A stretch of 64,000 nucleotides of DNA, from NCBI GenBank assembly GCA_000509105.1, contig BAIF02000111.1, forward strand, positions 62,001-126,000. The letters run 5' to 3'. Shown in pieces: positions 1 through 7,943 of the stretch. The notes beneath the pieces were generated by a model that saw only the letters and a list, made by a program, of their open reading frames with translations, searched no databases and was not told the DNA's origin. How positions within the stretch are numbered: position 1 is the stretch's first letter; each line of letters starts with the position of its first letter. This DNA comes from Clostridiales bacterium VE202-21. GTDB lineage: Bacteria; Bacillota; Clostridia; Lachnospirales; Lachnospiraceae. Both the position numbers and the translations under genes were made by a program.

Positions 1-806
1 TCGTGAATGTGATACTGGATATTATGTTTGTGGGCGTATGGCATGGGGGTGTGGCCGGGGCGGCAGCTGCAACAGTGATCTCACAGGCCGTTATGACGGT
101 ATTTATTATCATTTACGGTGTAAAAAAGTATCCCAGCCTGCGTTTCAAGATTCAGAAGTGGAAGCCGGAACGATCTGTTCTTCGTGAGGGGCTTCATCTG
201 GGAATCCCACCTATGATTCAGGCCTGCATCAGTTCTTTAGGCGGCCTTATCCTGCAGAATTTCATGAATGGATTCGGCACACAGACGGTTGCGGCGATTA
301 CTACGGCATATCGTGTGGATACAATGATACTTTTGCCAATTATCAATCTGGGTTCGGGAATTTCTACGATCGTTGCCCAAAGCTATGGGGCAGGTAAGAA
401 AAAGCAGACTACAAAGACCGTATATGTGGGAACAGCAATGATGCTTTGCGTGTCTTTATTGCTCACATGGCTGGTAGTAGAAGCCGGAGGAGATTTAATC
501 TCTTTGTTTGGGGTAAGCCCTGAGGCTGTAGAGATCGGGAGAAATTTCTTCCGGAGAATCGCTGCTTTTTATGCTGTTTACGGTGTTGCGATGTCGATAC
601 GCGGTTACATAGAAGGAATCGGGGACGTACTGTTCTCAAGCATCGCCGGGATTATTTCATTGATTTCACGTATTGTGTTTTCATATGCTTTTGCCGGCAT
701 ATGCGGAAATATGATCATTGCATATGCCGAAGCCGGTTCGTGGGGCGTTTTATTGCTGCTGTATGTATCCCGTATACTGTGGAAGAAAGGCAAAGGCTGC
801 GGTTAA
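1..806 (+). CDS. MATE family efflux transporter, 5'-truncated by window edge
   Basis: The reading frame is open from the first base of the window, so the true start lies upstream; the GTG at position 3 is internal. About 267 residues are present, against roughly 450 for the family. They show repeated hydrophobic helices and the typical MATE second half, including the segment GSGISTIVAQSYGAG and the closing AYAEA stretch before a basic tail (WKKGKG). MATE proteins export drugs or metabolites across the inner membrane using a Na+ or H+ gradient. The substrate cannot be told from sequence. The stop at 804-806 is natural, so the C-terminus is intact. Confidence 0.85.
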   Translation, partial: VNVILDIMFVGVWHGGVAGAAAATVISQAVMTVFIIIYGVKKYPSLRFKIQKWKPERSVLREGLHLGIPPMIQACISSLGGLILQNFMNGFGTQTVAAITTAYRVDTMILLPIINLGSGISTIVAQSYGAGKKKQTTKTVYVGTAMMLCVSLLLTWLVVEAGGDLISLFGVSPEAVEIGRNFFRRIAAFYAVYGVAMSIRGYIEGIGDVLFSSIAGIISLISRIVFSYAFAGICGNMIIAYAEAGSWGVLLLLYVSRILWKKGKGCG

Positions 807-927
807 AGCTGTTCCTATTCCAAAAGTGACAAATCTCTCATCTGGAAGTCACAGAGCTGTAAGCCAAATGTTTTATTATATGGATAGATCAAAAGAAGGA
901 GGAGGCACATACATACCTGTACGAATT

Positions 928-1101
928 ATGAAAGATAAAACAAATCTATCTGTCTTAAAAAAAGCTCTATACAAGATGTTACTGATAATTAAAGCCATAT
1001 TATTGTGCGTTCTTATTACTCCATTTTACGTGCTGTTTTCATTTATTGGTATGATCTGGTCGCTTGCAGATTATATTGTCACTAAATTTGAAAGTAAATG
1101 A
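928..1101 (+). CDS. Possible 57-residue single-pass membrane peptide
   Basis: A short open frame encodes a Lys-rich N-terminus followed by one long hydrophobic helix (roughly residues 15-45) and a charged end (TKFESK). I do not recognise it. The nearest Shine-Dalgarno-like GGAGGAGG (898-905) is more than 20 nt from this ATG, which argues against efficient initiation here; the frame is open further upstream but that part looks non-coding. Base composition is more AT-rich than in neighbouring genes. It may be a small orphan gene or noise. No function is proposed. Confidence 0.3.
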   Translation: MKDKTNLSVLKKALYKMLLIIKAILLCVLITPFYVLFSFIGMIWSLADYIVTKFESK

Positions 1102-1204
1102 TAAAAATATTGTAGCTAATATTGGTCGAGAAGAGATATTCTAGTTGTAGATCGGAATTTTTTCTTTTATTGGGAATAATAATGAAGAATATCATAAATT
1201 GTAT

Positions 1205-1246
1205 TTGACATTGTTAACTGTAATATGTATAATTACAGTTAACAAT
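1205..1246 (+). promoter_or_regulatory. Consensus sigma-A promoter overlapped by a 15-bp perfect dyad
   Basis: TTGACA (1205-1210) and TATAAT (1228-1233) are both perfect hexamers separated by exactly 17 bp. A perfect inverted repeat, ATTGTTAACTGTAAT at 1210-1224 and its complement at 1232-1246 (7-bp spacer), covers the spacer and the -10 and runs into the start region. This is the expected arrangement for a repressor that blocks RNA polymerase. The promoter faces the lactonase-gnd-zwf genes, which start at 1301. The regulator is not identifiable here. Confidence 0.8.
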
Positions 1247-1300
1247 AAGAGGGATACTACGAATTCTAAAATAAAATAATCAGAATCGGGGAGTGGCATT

Positions 1301-2320
1301 ATGGAGAAAGTAAAAGAAAAAGAAACAACAGCCGGTTTTACCGATGGATATATCGGGACATATTATTCAGAGGAGAGCAGAGGGATATATCGTTTTTCTT
1401 TTCATGAAGAGACTGGAGAATTGACCGCACCTGAACTTTTTTATGAGGCAAGGAATTCCAAATGGATTTCTTTAAGCAGTCATCGGATGGTCATTCCTGA
1501 CGAAAAGGGAGGAATGGCGGGAACCTGTTTTCTGGAACTAAATCACGGATCGGTGAAAAAGTGCGCCGGCGAGGTGCTGCAGGAACGCCAGACGCCTTGT
1601 TACATCGAACAGGAGGAAGACTTTATCTATACAGCAAACTACCATGAAGGCACCGTAATGATCTATCAGACAACAGAGGAAAAGCCTGTGGTCGTGAAGC
1701 GGATTGAAAATGGAGAGGGCGCCGGATGCCACCAGATACTGCTTCATGACTCGTATGTTATGGTACCCTGCCTTACGCAGGACAGAATCCGGTTCTTCGA
1801 CAAAGAAAGAGGATTTGCTCCTGCTGGAGAGATCAGCTTTCCCAAAGGCAGCGGTCCAAGACACGGTGTTTTTAATCGGGCTCACACCAGGCTTTATGTT
1901 GTGAGTGAATGGAGTAATGAACTTTTTATTTTTAAAGTTTGCGGCCGAGAGTTTTCGCTGGAGCAGACATTTTCTATTCTCCCCAAAAGCGGAAAGACCG
2001 GGGAGCAGCCCCGGGCGGCTGCAGCGGCGGCAATCCGGCTGACGAAAAATGAGAAATTTCTATATATATCAGTGAGAGAAAGAGAATTGCTGGCAGCTAT
2101 CGATGTAAGTCATGACAAAGCCACCGTCATACAGCATGTATCCTGTGGCGGGAAACATCCGCGTGACTTTATTTTAAGCAAAAATGAAAAGTTTCTGCTT
2201 GTGGCAAACCGCCTGGAAGGTGGAATTGTATGTATCGAGCGGGACTGTGAAACAGGAAAATTAAAAGGGGTACGCAGCCGTGTAGAGATGCCGGAAGGGG
2301 TATCGCTTGTACTGGCATAA
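1301..2320 (+). CDS. pgl: 6-phosphogluconolactonase-type beta-propeller protein
   Basis: This 339-residue protein has the repeated beta-strand pattern of the YbhE/lactonase family (seven-bladed propeller), with the family-type segment GSGPRHGVF near residue 190 and the later HPRDF. It would hydrolyse 6-phosphogluconolactone to 6-phosphogluconate in the cytoplasm, the second step of the oxidative pentose-phosphate pathway. The assignment is strengthened by gnd 32 nt downstream and zwf after that: all three oxidative steps lie in one operon. The start ATG follows GGGGAG. Propeller lactonases include members of other function, so the assignment rests partly on context. Confidence 0.85.
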   Translation: MEKVKEKETTAGFTDGYIGTYYSEESRGIYRFSFHEETGELTAPELFYEARNSKWISLSSHRMVIPDEKGGMAGTCFLELNHGSVKKCAGEVLQERQTPCYIEQEEDFIYTANYHEGTVMIYQTTEEKPVVVKRIENGEGAGCHQILLHDSYVMVPCLTQDRIRFFDKERGFAPAGEISFPKGSGPRHGVFNRAHTRLYVVSEWSNELFIFKVCGREFSLEQTFSILPKSGKTGEQPRAAAAAAIRLTKNEKFLYISVRERELLAAIDVSHDKATVIQHVSCGGKHPRDFILSKNEKFLLVANRLEGGIVCIERDCETGKLKGVRSRVEMPEGVSLVLA

Positions 2321-2352
2321 CAACGATAGATTGATGATAAGGAGGTATTTCG

Positions 2353-3759
2353 ATGAGGAGAACAGAAATAGGAGTCATTGGACTCGCGGTAATGGGAAGA
2401 AGCCTTGCCCTAAATATGGCTGACCATGGATTTAAAGTAGGAGGGTACAACCGAAGCCGGGAGGTGACCGATGAACTTCTCAGAGAGCATCCGCATGAGA
2501 ACTTTGTTCCTTTTTACGATATGAAAGAGCTTGTAGGATCACAGGAACGTCCGAGAAAGTTTATGATTATGGTAAAGGCTGGAAAGCCTGTTGATATGGT
2601 AATTGAGCAGCTACTTCCGCTTCTTGATGAGGGAGATATGATTCTGGATGGCGGGAACTCTTTCTTTGAAGACACAAGAAGACGGGAGAAAAACCTGCGT
2701 GAAAAAGGAATCCTTTATTTTGGAACTGGCGTTTCCGGAGGAGAGAAGGGAGCCCGTTTTGGCCCCTCTATCATGCCGGGAGGGGACAAAGAGGCATACG
2801 GCCATATTGCCCCCATCCTGGAAGCAATCGCGGCAAAAGCACAGGGCGAGCCATGCTGTGCCTACATGGGTCCGGACGGCGCCGGCCACTACGTTAAGAT
2901 GGTACACAATGGGATCGAATATGCAGATATGCAGCTGATTGCAGAAGCTTATCTGCTCCTTAAATACGCAGGCGGCTTTACAAATGAAGAGCTGGCCGAT
3001 ACATTTGCAGAGTGGAATGAAGGCGAACTGAAGAGTTATCTGATTGAAATTACAGCAGGTATCTTCCGGGAGAAAGATGATTTTACAGACAAAGAGCTGG
3101 TGGATTATATTCTGGACAGTGCAGGGCAGAAGGGAACCGGCCGCTGGACCAGCCTGGAATCCCTGAAACAGGGTGTCAACGTATCCATGATAACAGCGGC
3201 ATGTAATGCCAGGATTATGTCGAACCGTATTGAGGAGAGGAAGACAGCCAGAGATTTGTTCGATAGCCCGGAACCAAAGCCGGCTCCTGAGAAAACAGCA
3301 TTTAAAAAGCAGGTAAGAGAAGGGCTGTACACAGCCAAAATTGCAGCCTATGCGCAGGGATTCGAACTGCTTTCCCATGCATCCGGGGAATATGGATGGG
3401 ATCTGGATTATGGCAGAATCGCATCAATTTTCCGTGCCGGCTGTATCATACAGGCACAATTTCTGGATGATATTACAAGGGCGTTTGAGAAAAATGGAGC
3501 GCTTAAGAATCTGATGATGGATTCCTTCTTCATGGAAGGTGTGAACCGTGGGCAGAGAAGTCTCCGGGATATCATGTGCATGGGAATTCAGAAGGGGATT
3601 CCGCTGCCGGCAATGAGCCAGGCTGTGGCGTATATCGATGCTTTCAGGGGAATGCCAGTGGGTGCGAACCTTATTCAGGCACAAAGAGACTGCTTTGGGG
3701 CACATACCTACAAGCGGACTGACAGGGGAGGAATCTTCCATCACGATTGGAGGTTTTAA
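2353..3759 (+). CDS. gnd: 6-phosphogluconate dehydrogenase (decarboxylating)
   Basis: The 468-residue length matches the long dimeric family. The N-terminal Rossmann fold carries GLAVMGRSLALN; GVSGGEKGARFGPSIMPGG forms the substrate site, and the VKMVHNGIEYADM segment carries the catalytic Lys and Asn. The C-terminal helical domain ends in a FHHDWRF tail in place of the common FHTNW-type tail. It converts 6-phosphogluconate and NADP+ to ribulose-5-phosphate, CO2 and NADPH. A GGAGG lies just before the ATG. The zwf start follows 1 nt after this stop, so the two are probably translationally coupled. Confidence 0.97.
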   Translation: MRRTEIGVIGLAVMGRSLALNMADHGFKVGGYNRSREVTDELLREHPHENFVPFYDMKELVGSQERPRKFMIMVKAGKPVDMVIEQLLPLLDEGDMILDGGNSFFEDTRRREKNLREKGILYFGTGVSGGEKGARFGPSIMPGGDKEAYGHIAPILEAIAAKAQGEPCCAYMGPDGAGHYVKMVHNGIEYADMQLIAEAYLLLKYAGGFTNEELADTFAEWNEGELKSYLIEITAGIFREKDDFTDKELVDYILDSAGQKGTGRWTSLESLKQGVNVSMITAACNARIMSNRIEERKTARDLFDSPEPKPAPEKTAFKKQVREGLYTAKIAAYAQGFELLSHASGEYGWDLDYGRIASIFRAGCIIQAQFLDDITRAFEKNGALKNLMMDSFFMEGVNRGQRSLRDIMCMGIQKGIPLPAMSQAVAYIDAFRGMPVGANLIQAQRDCFGAHTYKRTDRGGIFHHDWRF

Positions 3760-3760
3760 T

Positions 3761-5152
3761 ATGTGTAAAGAACAAATTTTTACAATCTTTGGAGGTACCG
3801 GAGATCTGACATTCCGCAAACTGATACCGGCATTTTATAATATGGAGGCTTTTAAAAACAAGGACCTTTGCACACAAATTGTCATCATCGGAAGAAGAGA
3901 CTACACGAGTGGGGAATACCGGGAGATGGCCCGCAGGTGGGTAGAAAAATTCGCAAGACTCGGGTATAAAGAAGAGATCTATGAGAAGCTTGCAGAGAAA
4001 ATGACTTACTACCGTATGGATTTCACCGATGCGTCAGCATATGTTGATCTGGATGCATTTTACCGGGGAATGGGAGATGTTGAGCACATCTTTTATTTTG
4101 CAGTAGCTCCCAGGTTCTTTGAAATTATCGTAAAAGGGCTCCAGCTGGTATCCGGCGCCGGGAATGGCAAGGTCGTGATCGAGAAGCCTTTTGGCGAAAA
4201 TCTTCTGGCAGCGGCGAGTTTAAATGCGACGATGGAGACTTTCTTTAAACAGGACCAGATTTATAGAATTGACCATTATCTTGGAAAAGAGATGGTCAGA
4301 AATATACAGACTATCCGCTTTGCAAATCCAATTTTCAGCAATGTCTGGAATGCACGGCATATAGACTGCATTCAGATCTCTGCGCTGGAGGAGATGGGTG
4401 TGGAGACAAGAGGCGGGTATTATGACCACAGCGGCGCTCTGAAGGATATGATGCAGAACCATCTGTTCCAGATCCTCACCATTGTAGCCATGGAACAGCC
4501 GGAGAGTGCAGCTGCAGAAGATATGCACCGGGAGCAGATGAAGGTCCTGAACGCGCTCCATATGCCTGAAGATATAAAAGAGAATATTGTTCTGGGACAG
4601 TATGAGGGCTACCGCGGGGAACCTGCTGTTGATGCGGACTCTGTCACGGAGACCTACGCAGCAGTCCGTCTGATGATAGAGAATGAACGTTGGAATGGAA
4701 TGCCATTCTATGTCCGCACCGGAAAAAAGCTTGGGAAGCGGGAGATGCAGGTTGCAGTCGTGTTTAAAAGCCCTGTGCCGGGAGTGGAACCGGATATATT
4801 GAATATTAAAATACAGCCCACAGAAGGCGTATATCTTCAGTTTAATATAAAGAAACCCGGGGAATCAGAAGAAGTGGTTCAGGCAAAAATGGACTTCTGC
4901 CAGAATTGTTCCTTCATCAATCAGATGAATACACCCGAGGCATATGAAAGACTGATTGGTGCATGTATCCGTGGGGAGCGTTCCTGGTTTTCCCAGTGGG
5001 ATCAGATAGAAACGAGCTGGAAATACGTGGATGCGATCCGGGAGCAGTATCATCGAAGTGGTCTTCCAGTACATTTATACCCTCAGGGGAGTGCAGGTCC
5101 GAAAGCCGCAGACAAACTGCTTGGCGATCACGGGCATGTATGGTTTGAATAA
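3761..5152 (+). CDS. zwf: Glucose-6-phosphate dehydrogenase
   Basis: I chose the ATG at 3761 because GGAGG (3749-3753) sits upstream at normal spacing and the protein then opens with the dinucleotide-binding loop FGGTGDLTFRKL, a variant of the usual GASGDLA. The signature RIDHYLGKE, with the catalytic-site Lys and His, is near residue 168. The 463-residue length is slightly shorter than the usual 480-490. The enzyme oxidises glucose-6-phosphate to 6-phosphogluconolactone and makes NADPH. It is the last gene of the operon and is followed by a strong hairpin. Confidence 0.96.
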   Translation: MCKEQIFTIFGGTGDLTFRKLIPAFYNMEAFKNKDLCTQIVIIGRRDYTSGEYREMARRWVEKFARLGYKEEIYEKLAEKMTYYRMDFTDASAYVDLDAFYRGMGDVEHIFYFAVAPRFFEIIVKGLQLVSGAGNGKVVIEKPFGENLLAAASLNATMETFFKQDQIYRIDHYLGKEMVRNIQTIRFANPIFSNVWNARHIDCIQISALEEMGVETRGGYYDHSGALKDMMQNHLFQILTIVAMEQPESAAAEDMHREQMKVLNALHMPEDIKENIVLGQYEGYRGEPAVDADSVTETYAAVRLMIENERWNGMPFYVRTGKKLGKREMQVAVVFKSPVPGVEPDILNIKIQPTEGVYLQFNIKKPGESEEVVQAKMDFCQNCSFINQMNTPEAYERLIGACIRGERSWFSQWDQIETSWKYVDAIREQYHRSGLPVHLYPQGSAGPKAADKLLGDHGHVWFE

Positions 5153-5162
5153 TGCGAAGCGG

Positions 5163-5204
5163 AACAGCGCTTTGTCATTAGATTCGTGGCAAAGCGCTGT
5201 TTTA
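5163..5204 (+). terminator. Rho-independent terminator between zwf and the recombinase gene
   Basis: AACAGCGCTTTG (5163-5174) pairs perfectly with CAAAGCGCTGTT (5190-5201), with a 15-nt loop and a following T-rich stretch. It ends the zwf operon and, read from the other strand, may also stop the converging recombinase transcript. Confidence 0.8.
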
Positions 5205-5213
5205 ACTTAGATA

Positions 5214-6281
5214 TTAAGGTTCCCGCAGCTTCACGGCCCCCGCAGCCTGTCTGCGCCGGTTCTCATCGATAGCCGCATAATGTTTTTTCGTAGTATTAAC
5301 ATCCTTGTGTCCTAAAACATCAGCCACAAGGTAAATATCACCTGTTTCCTTGTACAGGGCGGTACCATAGGTACTGCGCAATTTGTGCGGCGTAATTTTT
5401 TTATTTGGCGTAATCTGGCGTGCGTACTTCTTCACCATATTCTCAACGGCTTGAACCCCCATCCGTTTTCGCTGGGTTGATAGAAACAATGCATTTTCAT
5501 GGCCGGGGAGTGCAGTAATAGACTTTCTAGTTGTATACAGATACATCTTCAGTGCATTTTCAACCTCTTCACCAAAGTAAACAACCATTTCATTCCCGCC
5601 TTTTCGGGTAACCTTAACTCCGTTGTTCTTAAAATCCACATCCTGGATATCAAGCCCCACACATTCAGATACACGAATCCCGGTACCCAAAAGCAGCGTT
5701 AGGATCGCCAGATCCCGGTTCCTTGTTTTTTCAAAATACACTTTGCGCTGACCGGTCAGGTCATCGCCGCCGTGTTCAACATATTCCAGCAGAGCGGCCA
5801 CTTCATCCGTATCCATACGTATAATAGCCTTATCATGTAACTTCGGCATGTCCACAAGTAAAGTGGGATTCTTCTCAATCACCTGATGTTTAAAGAAATA
5901 GGCATAGAAGCTGCGGAGTGCTGACATCTTGCGCGCCAGTCCCTTCTCTGTATTCGTAATTTGTTTATCCTCAGAGCCTGTGTAAACCTTCAGATATTCC
6001 TGATATTCCTCAATATCAACCGGCTCGATGCGCTCCAGATCCTTCACGGTAAACTGATCCATGGTATAGTCTTTATAAACAGGATTATTCTCCATTAAAA
6101 AATGGAAGAAAACGCGGATATCATAGGCGTAAGATATCCGCGTTTTGGCAGAACTTTTAGGTTCTATAGCACGGAAATAATCCCTGACAAATGGCGGCAT
6201 TGTCTTAAGAATTTCCCTGAGACGCAGGGTATTGTCTATGTAAGTCTGTTCATGATATGTTTTCGGATCCTGTGCGGACAT
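5214..6281 (-). CDS. Tyrosine recombinase, XerC/XerD/XerS-like
   Basis: The ATG at 6279-6281 is preceded by AAGGAGG at good spacing; the frame extends upstream but without a ribosome site. The 355-residue protein has an N-terminal SAM-like core-binding domain (about residues 15-135) and a C-terminal catalytic domain with the full Arg-Lys-His-Arg-His-Tyr set: GTGIRVSE, TRKGGN, HKLRST, LGHKDV and HYAAID. Length and domain spacing resemble XerS of streptococci, which resolves chromosome dimers alone at a dif site. It is not a phage integrase by context: no attachment-site duplication or phage genes are nearby. Its position behind the LexA-linked LysM gene suggests a DNA-damage or division role, but that is inference. 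Confidence 0.85.
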   Translation of the reverse strand: MSAQDPKTYHEQTYIDNTLRLREILKTMPPFVRDYFRAIEPKSSAKTRISYAYDIRVFFHFLMENNPVYKDYTMDQFTVKDLERIEPVDIEEYQEYLKVYTGSEDKQITNTEKGLARKMSALRSFYAYFFKHQVIEKNPTLLVDMPKLHDKAIIRMDTDEVAALLEYVEHGGDDLTGQRKVYFEKTRNRDLAILTLLLGTGIRVSECVGLDIQDVDFKNNGVKVTRKGGNEMVVYFGEEVENALKMYLYTTRKSITALPGHENALFLSTQRKRMGVQAVENMVKKYARQITPNKKITPHKLRSTYGTALYKETGDIYLVADVLGHKDVNTTKKHYAAIDENRRRQAAGAVKLREP

Positions 6282-6596
6282 GTTAAAATTCCTCCTTAAT
6301 GTTAAAAACCCCTTATAGTTGAGGTAATTATACCATGGATGCGGATCTCTGTCCATATCTATTGGAAAAATCAGTATTTGTCGTATAGATTAATCTATCT
6401 CATACAATATCCCTTGATTATTAAATAGTGTTTTAACGGTAACAATAAACTCCTTCCCCCGTTCTATTCTATAATTTAAACGAGACAGCCCGTACATAAG
6501 TGCGGGCTGTCTCTGGGTGAGTTTATATATCAATACATAGGGATGTATATTGATACCATTATCTAATTTCTCTATAAAATTCCTCCTTAATGTTTA
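6282..6596. other. Gene-free 315-nt interval with duplicated ribosome-site segment and hairpins
   Basis: No convincing gene lies here. A perfect 20-bp direct repeat, TAAAATTCCTCCTTAATGTT, occurs at 6284-6303 and 6575-6594; read on the minus strand it is a strong AAGGAGG site. The first copy serves the recombinase; the second follows the LysM gene stop with no real gene after it. An 11-bp stem (GAGACAGCCCG 6482-6492 with 6503-6513) may be a weak minus-strand terminator. A 14-bp palindrome ATAGATTAATCTAT lies at 6385-6398. Confidence 0.6.
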
Positions 6597-6971
6597 TTAT
6601 TTATCTCTGAATTCTGTATCGTTATAAGTAATCATTAGATTCTGGCCTGCCTGAATATCATCTGTACTCAGCGAATTCATCTCTTTTAACACCATAATAT
6701 ATTCTGAAACGGAACTATAATCTTCTGTAATATATTCTTCTGCAATATCCCATAAAGTATCTCCGGGCTGAATCTCAATGCTCTTGTAATACTTGAAGTT
6801 AACAGGCTGTTCTGAATGTTTCTCATGTGCTGAAATCAAAAGGTTTCCAAACAAAGCGCATGCCGCAAATACAATGAATACTGTTGCAATAAATAGAACC
6901 AGCATACTCCTGATATGTCTCCCGTTCTTTGTGATAGTCCGTGCTTTTACATAATTTCTTTCTCTCTGCAT
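6597..6971 (-). CDS. LysM membrane protein, YneA-like SOS division inhibitor
   Basis: This 124-residue protein has a basic N-terminus, one transmembrane helix (about residues 22-46) and a C-terminal LysM domain (IQPGDTLWDIAEEY through AGQNLMI). Size, topology and position divergent from lexA match Bacillus YneA, a cell-wall-associated inhibitor that delays division after DNA damage. Sequence identity to YneA cannot be judged here, so the function is inferred from architecture and neighbourhood. Its promoter is a perfect TTGACA-17-TATAAT with a LexA box in the spacer, which directly supports SOS control. Confidence 0.75.
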   Translation of the reverse strand: MQRERNYVKARTITKNGRHIRSMLVLFIATVFIVFAACALFGNLLISAHEKHSEQPVNFKYYKSIEIQPGDTLWDIAEEYITEDYSSVSEYIMVLKEMNSLSTDDIQAGQNLMITYNDTEFRDK

Positions 6972-7022
6972 TAGTAATTCCCCCCTTAAAACTCCCTAAT
7001 AATTAGTTTTTTATCCGTTTTC

Positions 7023-7147
7023 CGAACGTTTGTTCTTTATAGTTGAAATTATATAACACGAACACATGTTTGTCAATACTCACACAACATTTTTCGAACA
7101 TATTTTCGTAACAAGTGTTTGCTTTTTAAAAATAACTATGATACTAT
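7023..7147. promoter_or_regulatory. Divergent SOS promoters with three to four LexA boxes
   Basis: LexA-box-like sites fit the Gram-positive pattern CGAAC-N4-GTTYG: CGAACGTTTGTTCT (7023-7036), CGAACACATGTTTG (7059-7072), the weaker CGAACATATTTTCG (7095-7108) and GTAACAAGTGTTTG (7108-7121). The leftward promoter for the LysM gene reads TTGACA (7071-7076) and TATAAT (7048-7053) with a 17-bp spacer holding box 2. The rightward lexA promoter is TTGCTT (7119-7124) and TACTAT (7142-7147), 17 bp apart, with box 4 touching its -35. Both genes should therefore be LexA-repressed, including lexA itself. Confidence 0.85.
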
Positions 7148-7196
7148 ATTTATAGAATGAGTTGAGCGTTGGCTTTAACGGATTAAGGAGGGCTAT

Positions 7197-7811
7197 ATGT
7201 CACAGGGTAAGATCAGCAAAAAGCAGCTGGAGATATTAGAATACATAAAAGCACAGATATTAGAACGGGGATTTCCCCCTGCTGTACGTGAGATTTGTGA
7301 GGCGGTCAGTTTAAAGTCCACTTCCTCTGTCCACTCTCATCTTGAGACACTGGAGAAGAACGGATACATAAGGCGTGACCCCACGAAGCCCAGAGCCATA
7401 GAGATATTAGATGATACATTTAATCTGACCAGACGCGAAGTTGTGAATGTCCCGCTTGTCGGCCGTGTCGCCGCAGGAGAGCCGCTGCTGGCACAGGAGA
7501 ACATAGAAAACTACTTCCCGATACCTATGGAATTCATGCCCAACAAGCAGACCTTCATGCTGACTGTAAAAGGAGAAAGCATGATTAATGCTGGGATCTT
7601 GGATGGCGATATGGTGCTCGTTGAACAAGATCATACCGCTTCCAACGGTGACATGGTGGTCGCACTTGTAGAAGACGGAGCCACAGTCAAAACCTTCTAT
7701 AAAGAAGAGGGGGTATACCGCCTGCAGCCGGAGAACGACTACATGGAGCCTATCATAGTAAAAGAAGTGTCCATCTTAGGAAAAGTGATCGGGGTTTTCC
7801 GCTTTTTTTAA
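7197..7811 (+). CDS. lexA: SOS transcriptional repressor LexA
   Basis: The 204-residue protein has an N-terminal winged-helix DNA-binding domain (about residues 1-70, including SSVHSHLETLEKNGYI) and a C-terminal S24 peptidase domain. The self-cleavage site is the Ala-Gly in VAAGEPL, the nucleophile is the Ser of GESMINAG, and the general base is the Lys of ATVKTFY. RecA-stimulated autocleavage would relieve repression of SOS genes. An AAGGAGGG site precedes the ATG. The LexA boxes upstream indicate autoregulation. Confidence 0.97.
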   Translation: MSQGKISKKQLEILEYIKAQILERGFPPAVREICEAVSLKSTSSVHSHLETLEKNGYIRRDPTKPRAIEILDDTFNLTRREVVNVPLVGRVAAGEPLLAQENIENYFPIPMEFMPNKQTFMLTVKGESMINAGILDGDMVLVEQDHTASNGDMVVALVEDGATVKTFYKEEGVYRLQPENDYMEPIIVKEVSILGKVIGVFRFF

Positions 7812-7850
7812 GATCCGGAGGCAGAAAAGGGATTTCCGATTGGTATTAAA

Positions 7851-7888
7851 AAGACATGCGCAAAATAAAGATGCGCATGTCTTTTTTA
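7851..7888 (+). terminator. Terminator after lexA
   Basis: AAGACATGCGC (7851-7861) pairs perfectly with GCGCATGTCTT (7873-7883) and is followed by a T run. It separates lexA from the converging GGDEF/EAL gene. Confidence 0.85.
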
Positions 7889-7943
7889 TCCTCTTAATTA
7901 TCTCCTGCGGGAATCCCGCCGACCGGTAGGCGGTTCGCTCCAT

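Noticed and set aside
1205..1246. Rex or CopY/BlaI-type operator
   Set aside because: Half-sites contain TTGTTAAC and TGTAAT, but spacing and orientation do not fit those families.
2611..3378. 255-codon frame antisense to gnd
   Set aside because: It is fully inside a strongly conserved gene, is Cys/Phe-rich and has no ribosome site; a shadow frame.
5214..6281. Phage or integrative-element integrase
   Set aside because: No phage or conjugation genes and no attachment repeats are nearby; Xer-like spacing and the SOS context fit better.
6440..6520. dif-like site for the Xer recombinase
   Set aside because: Some AT-rich words resemble half-sites, but no 28-bp site with two 11-bp arms is convincing.
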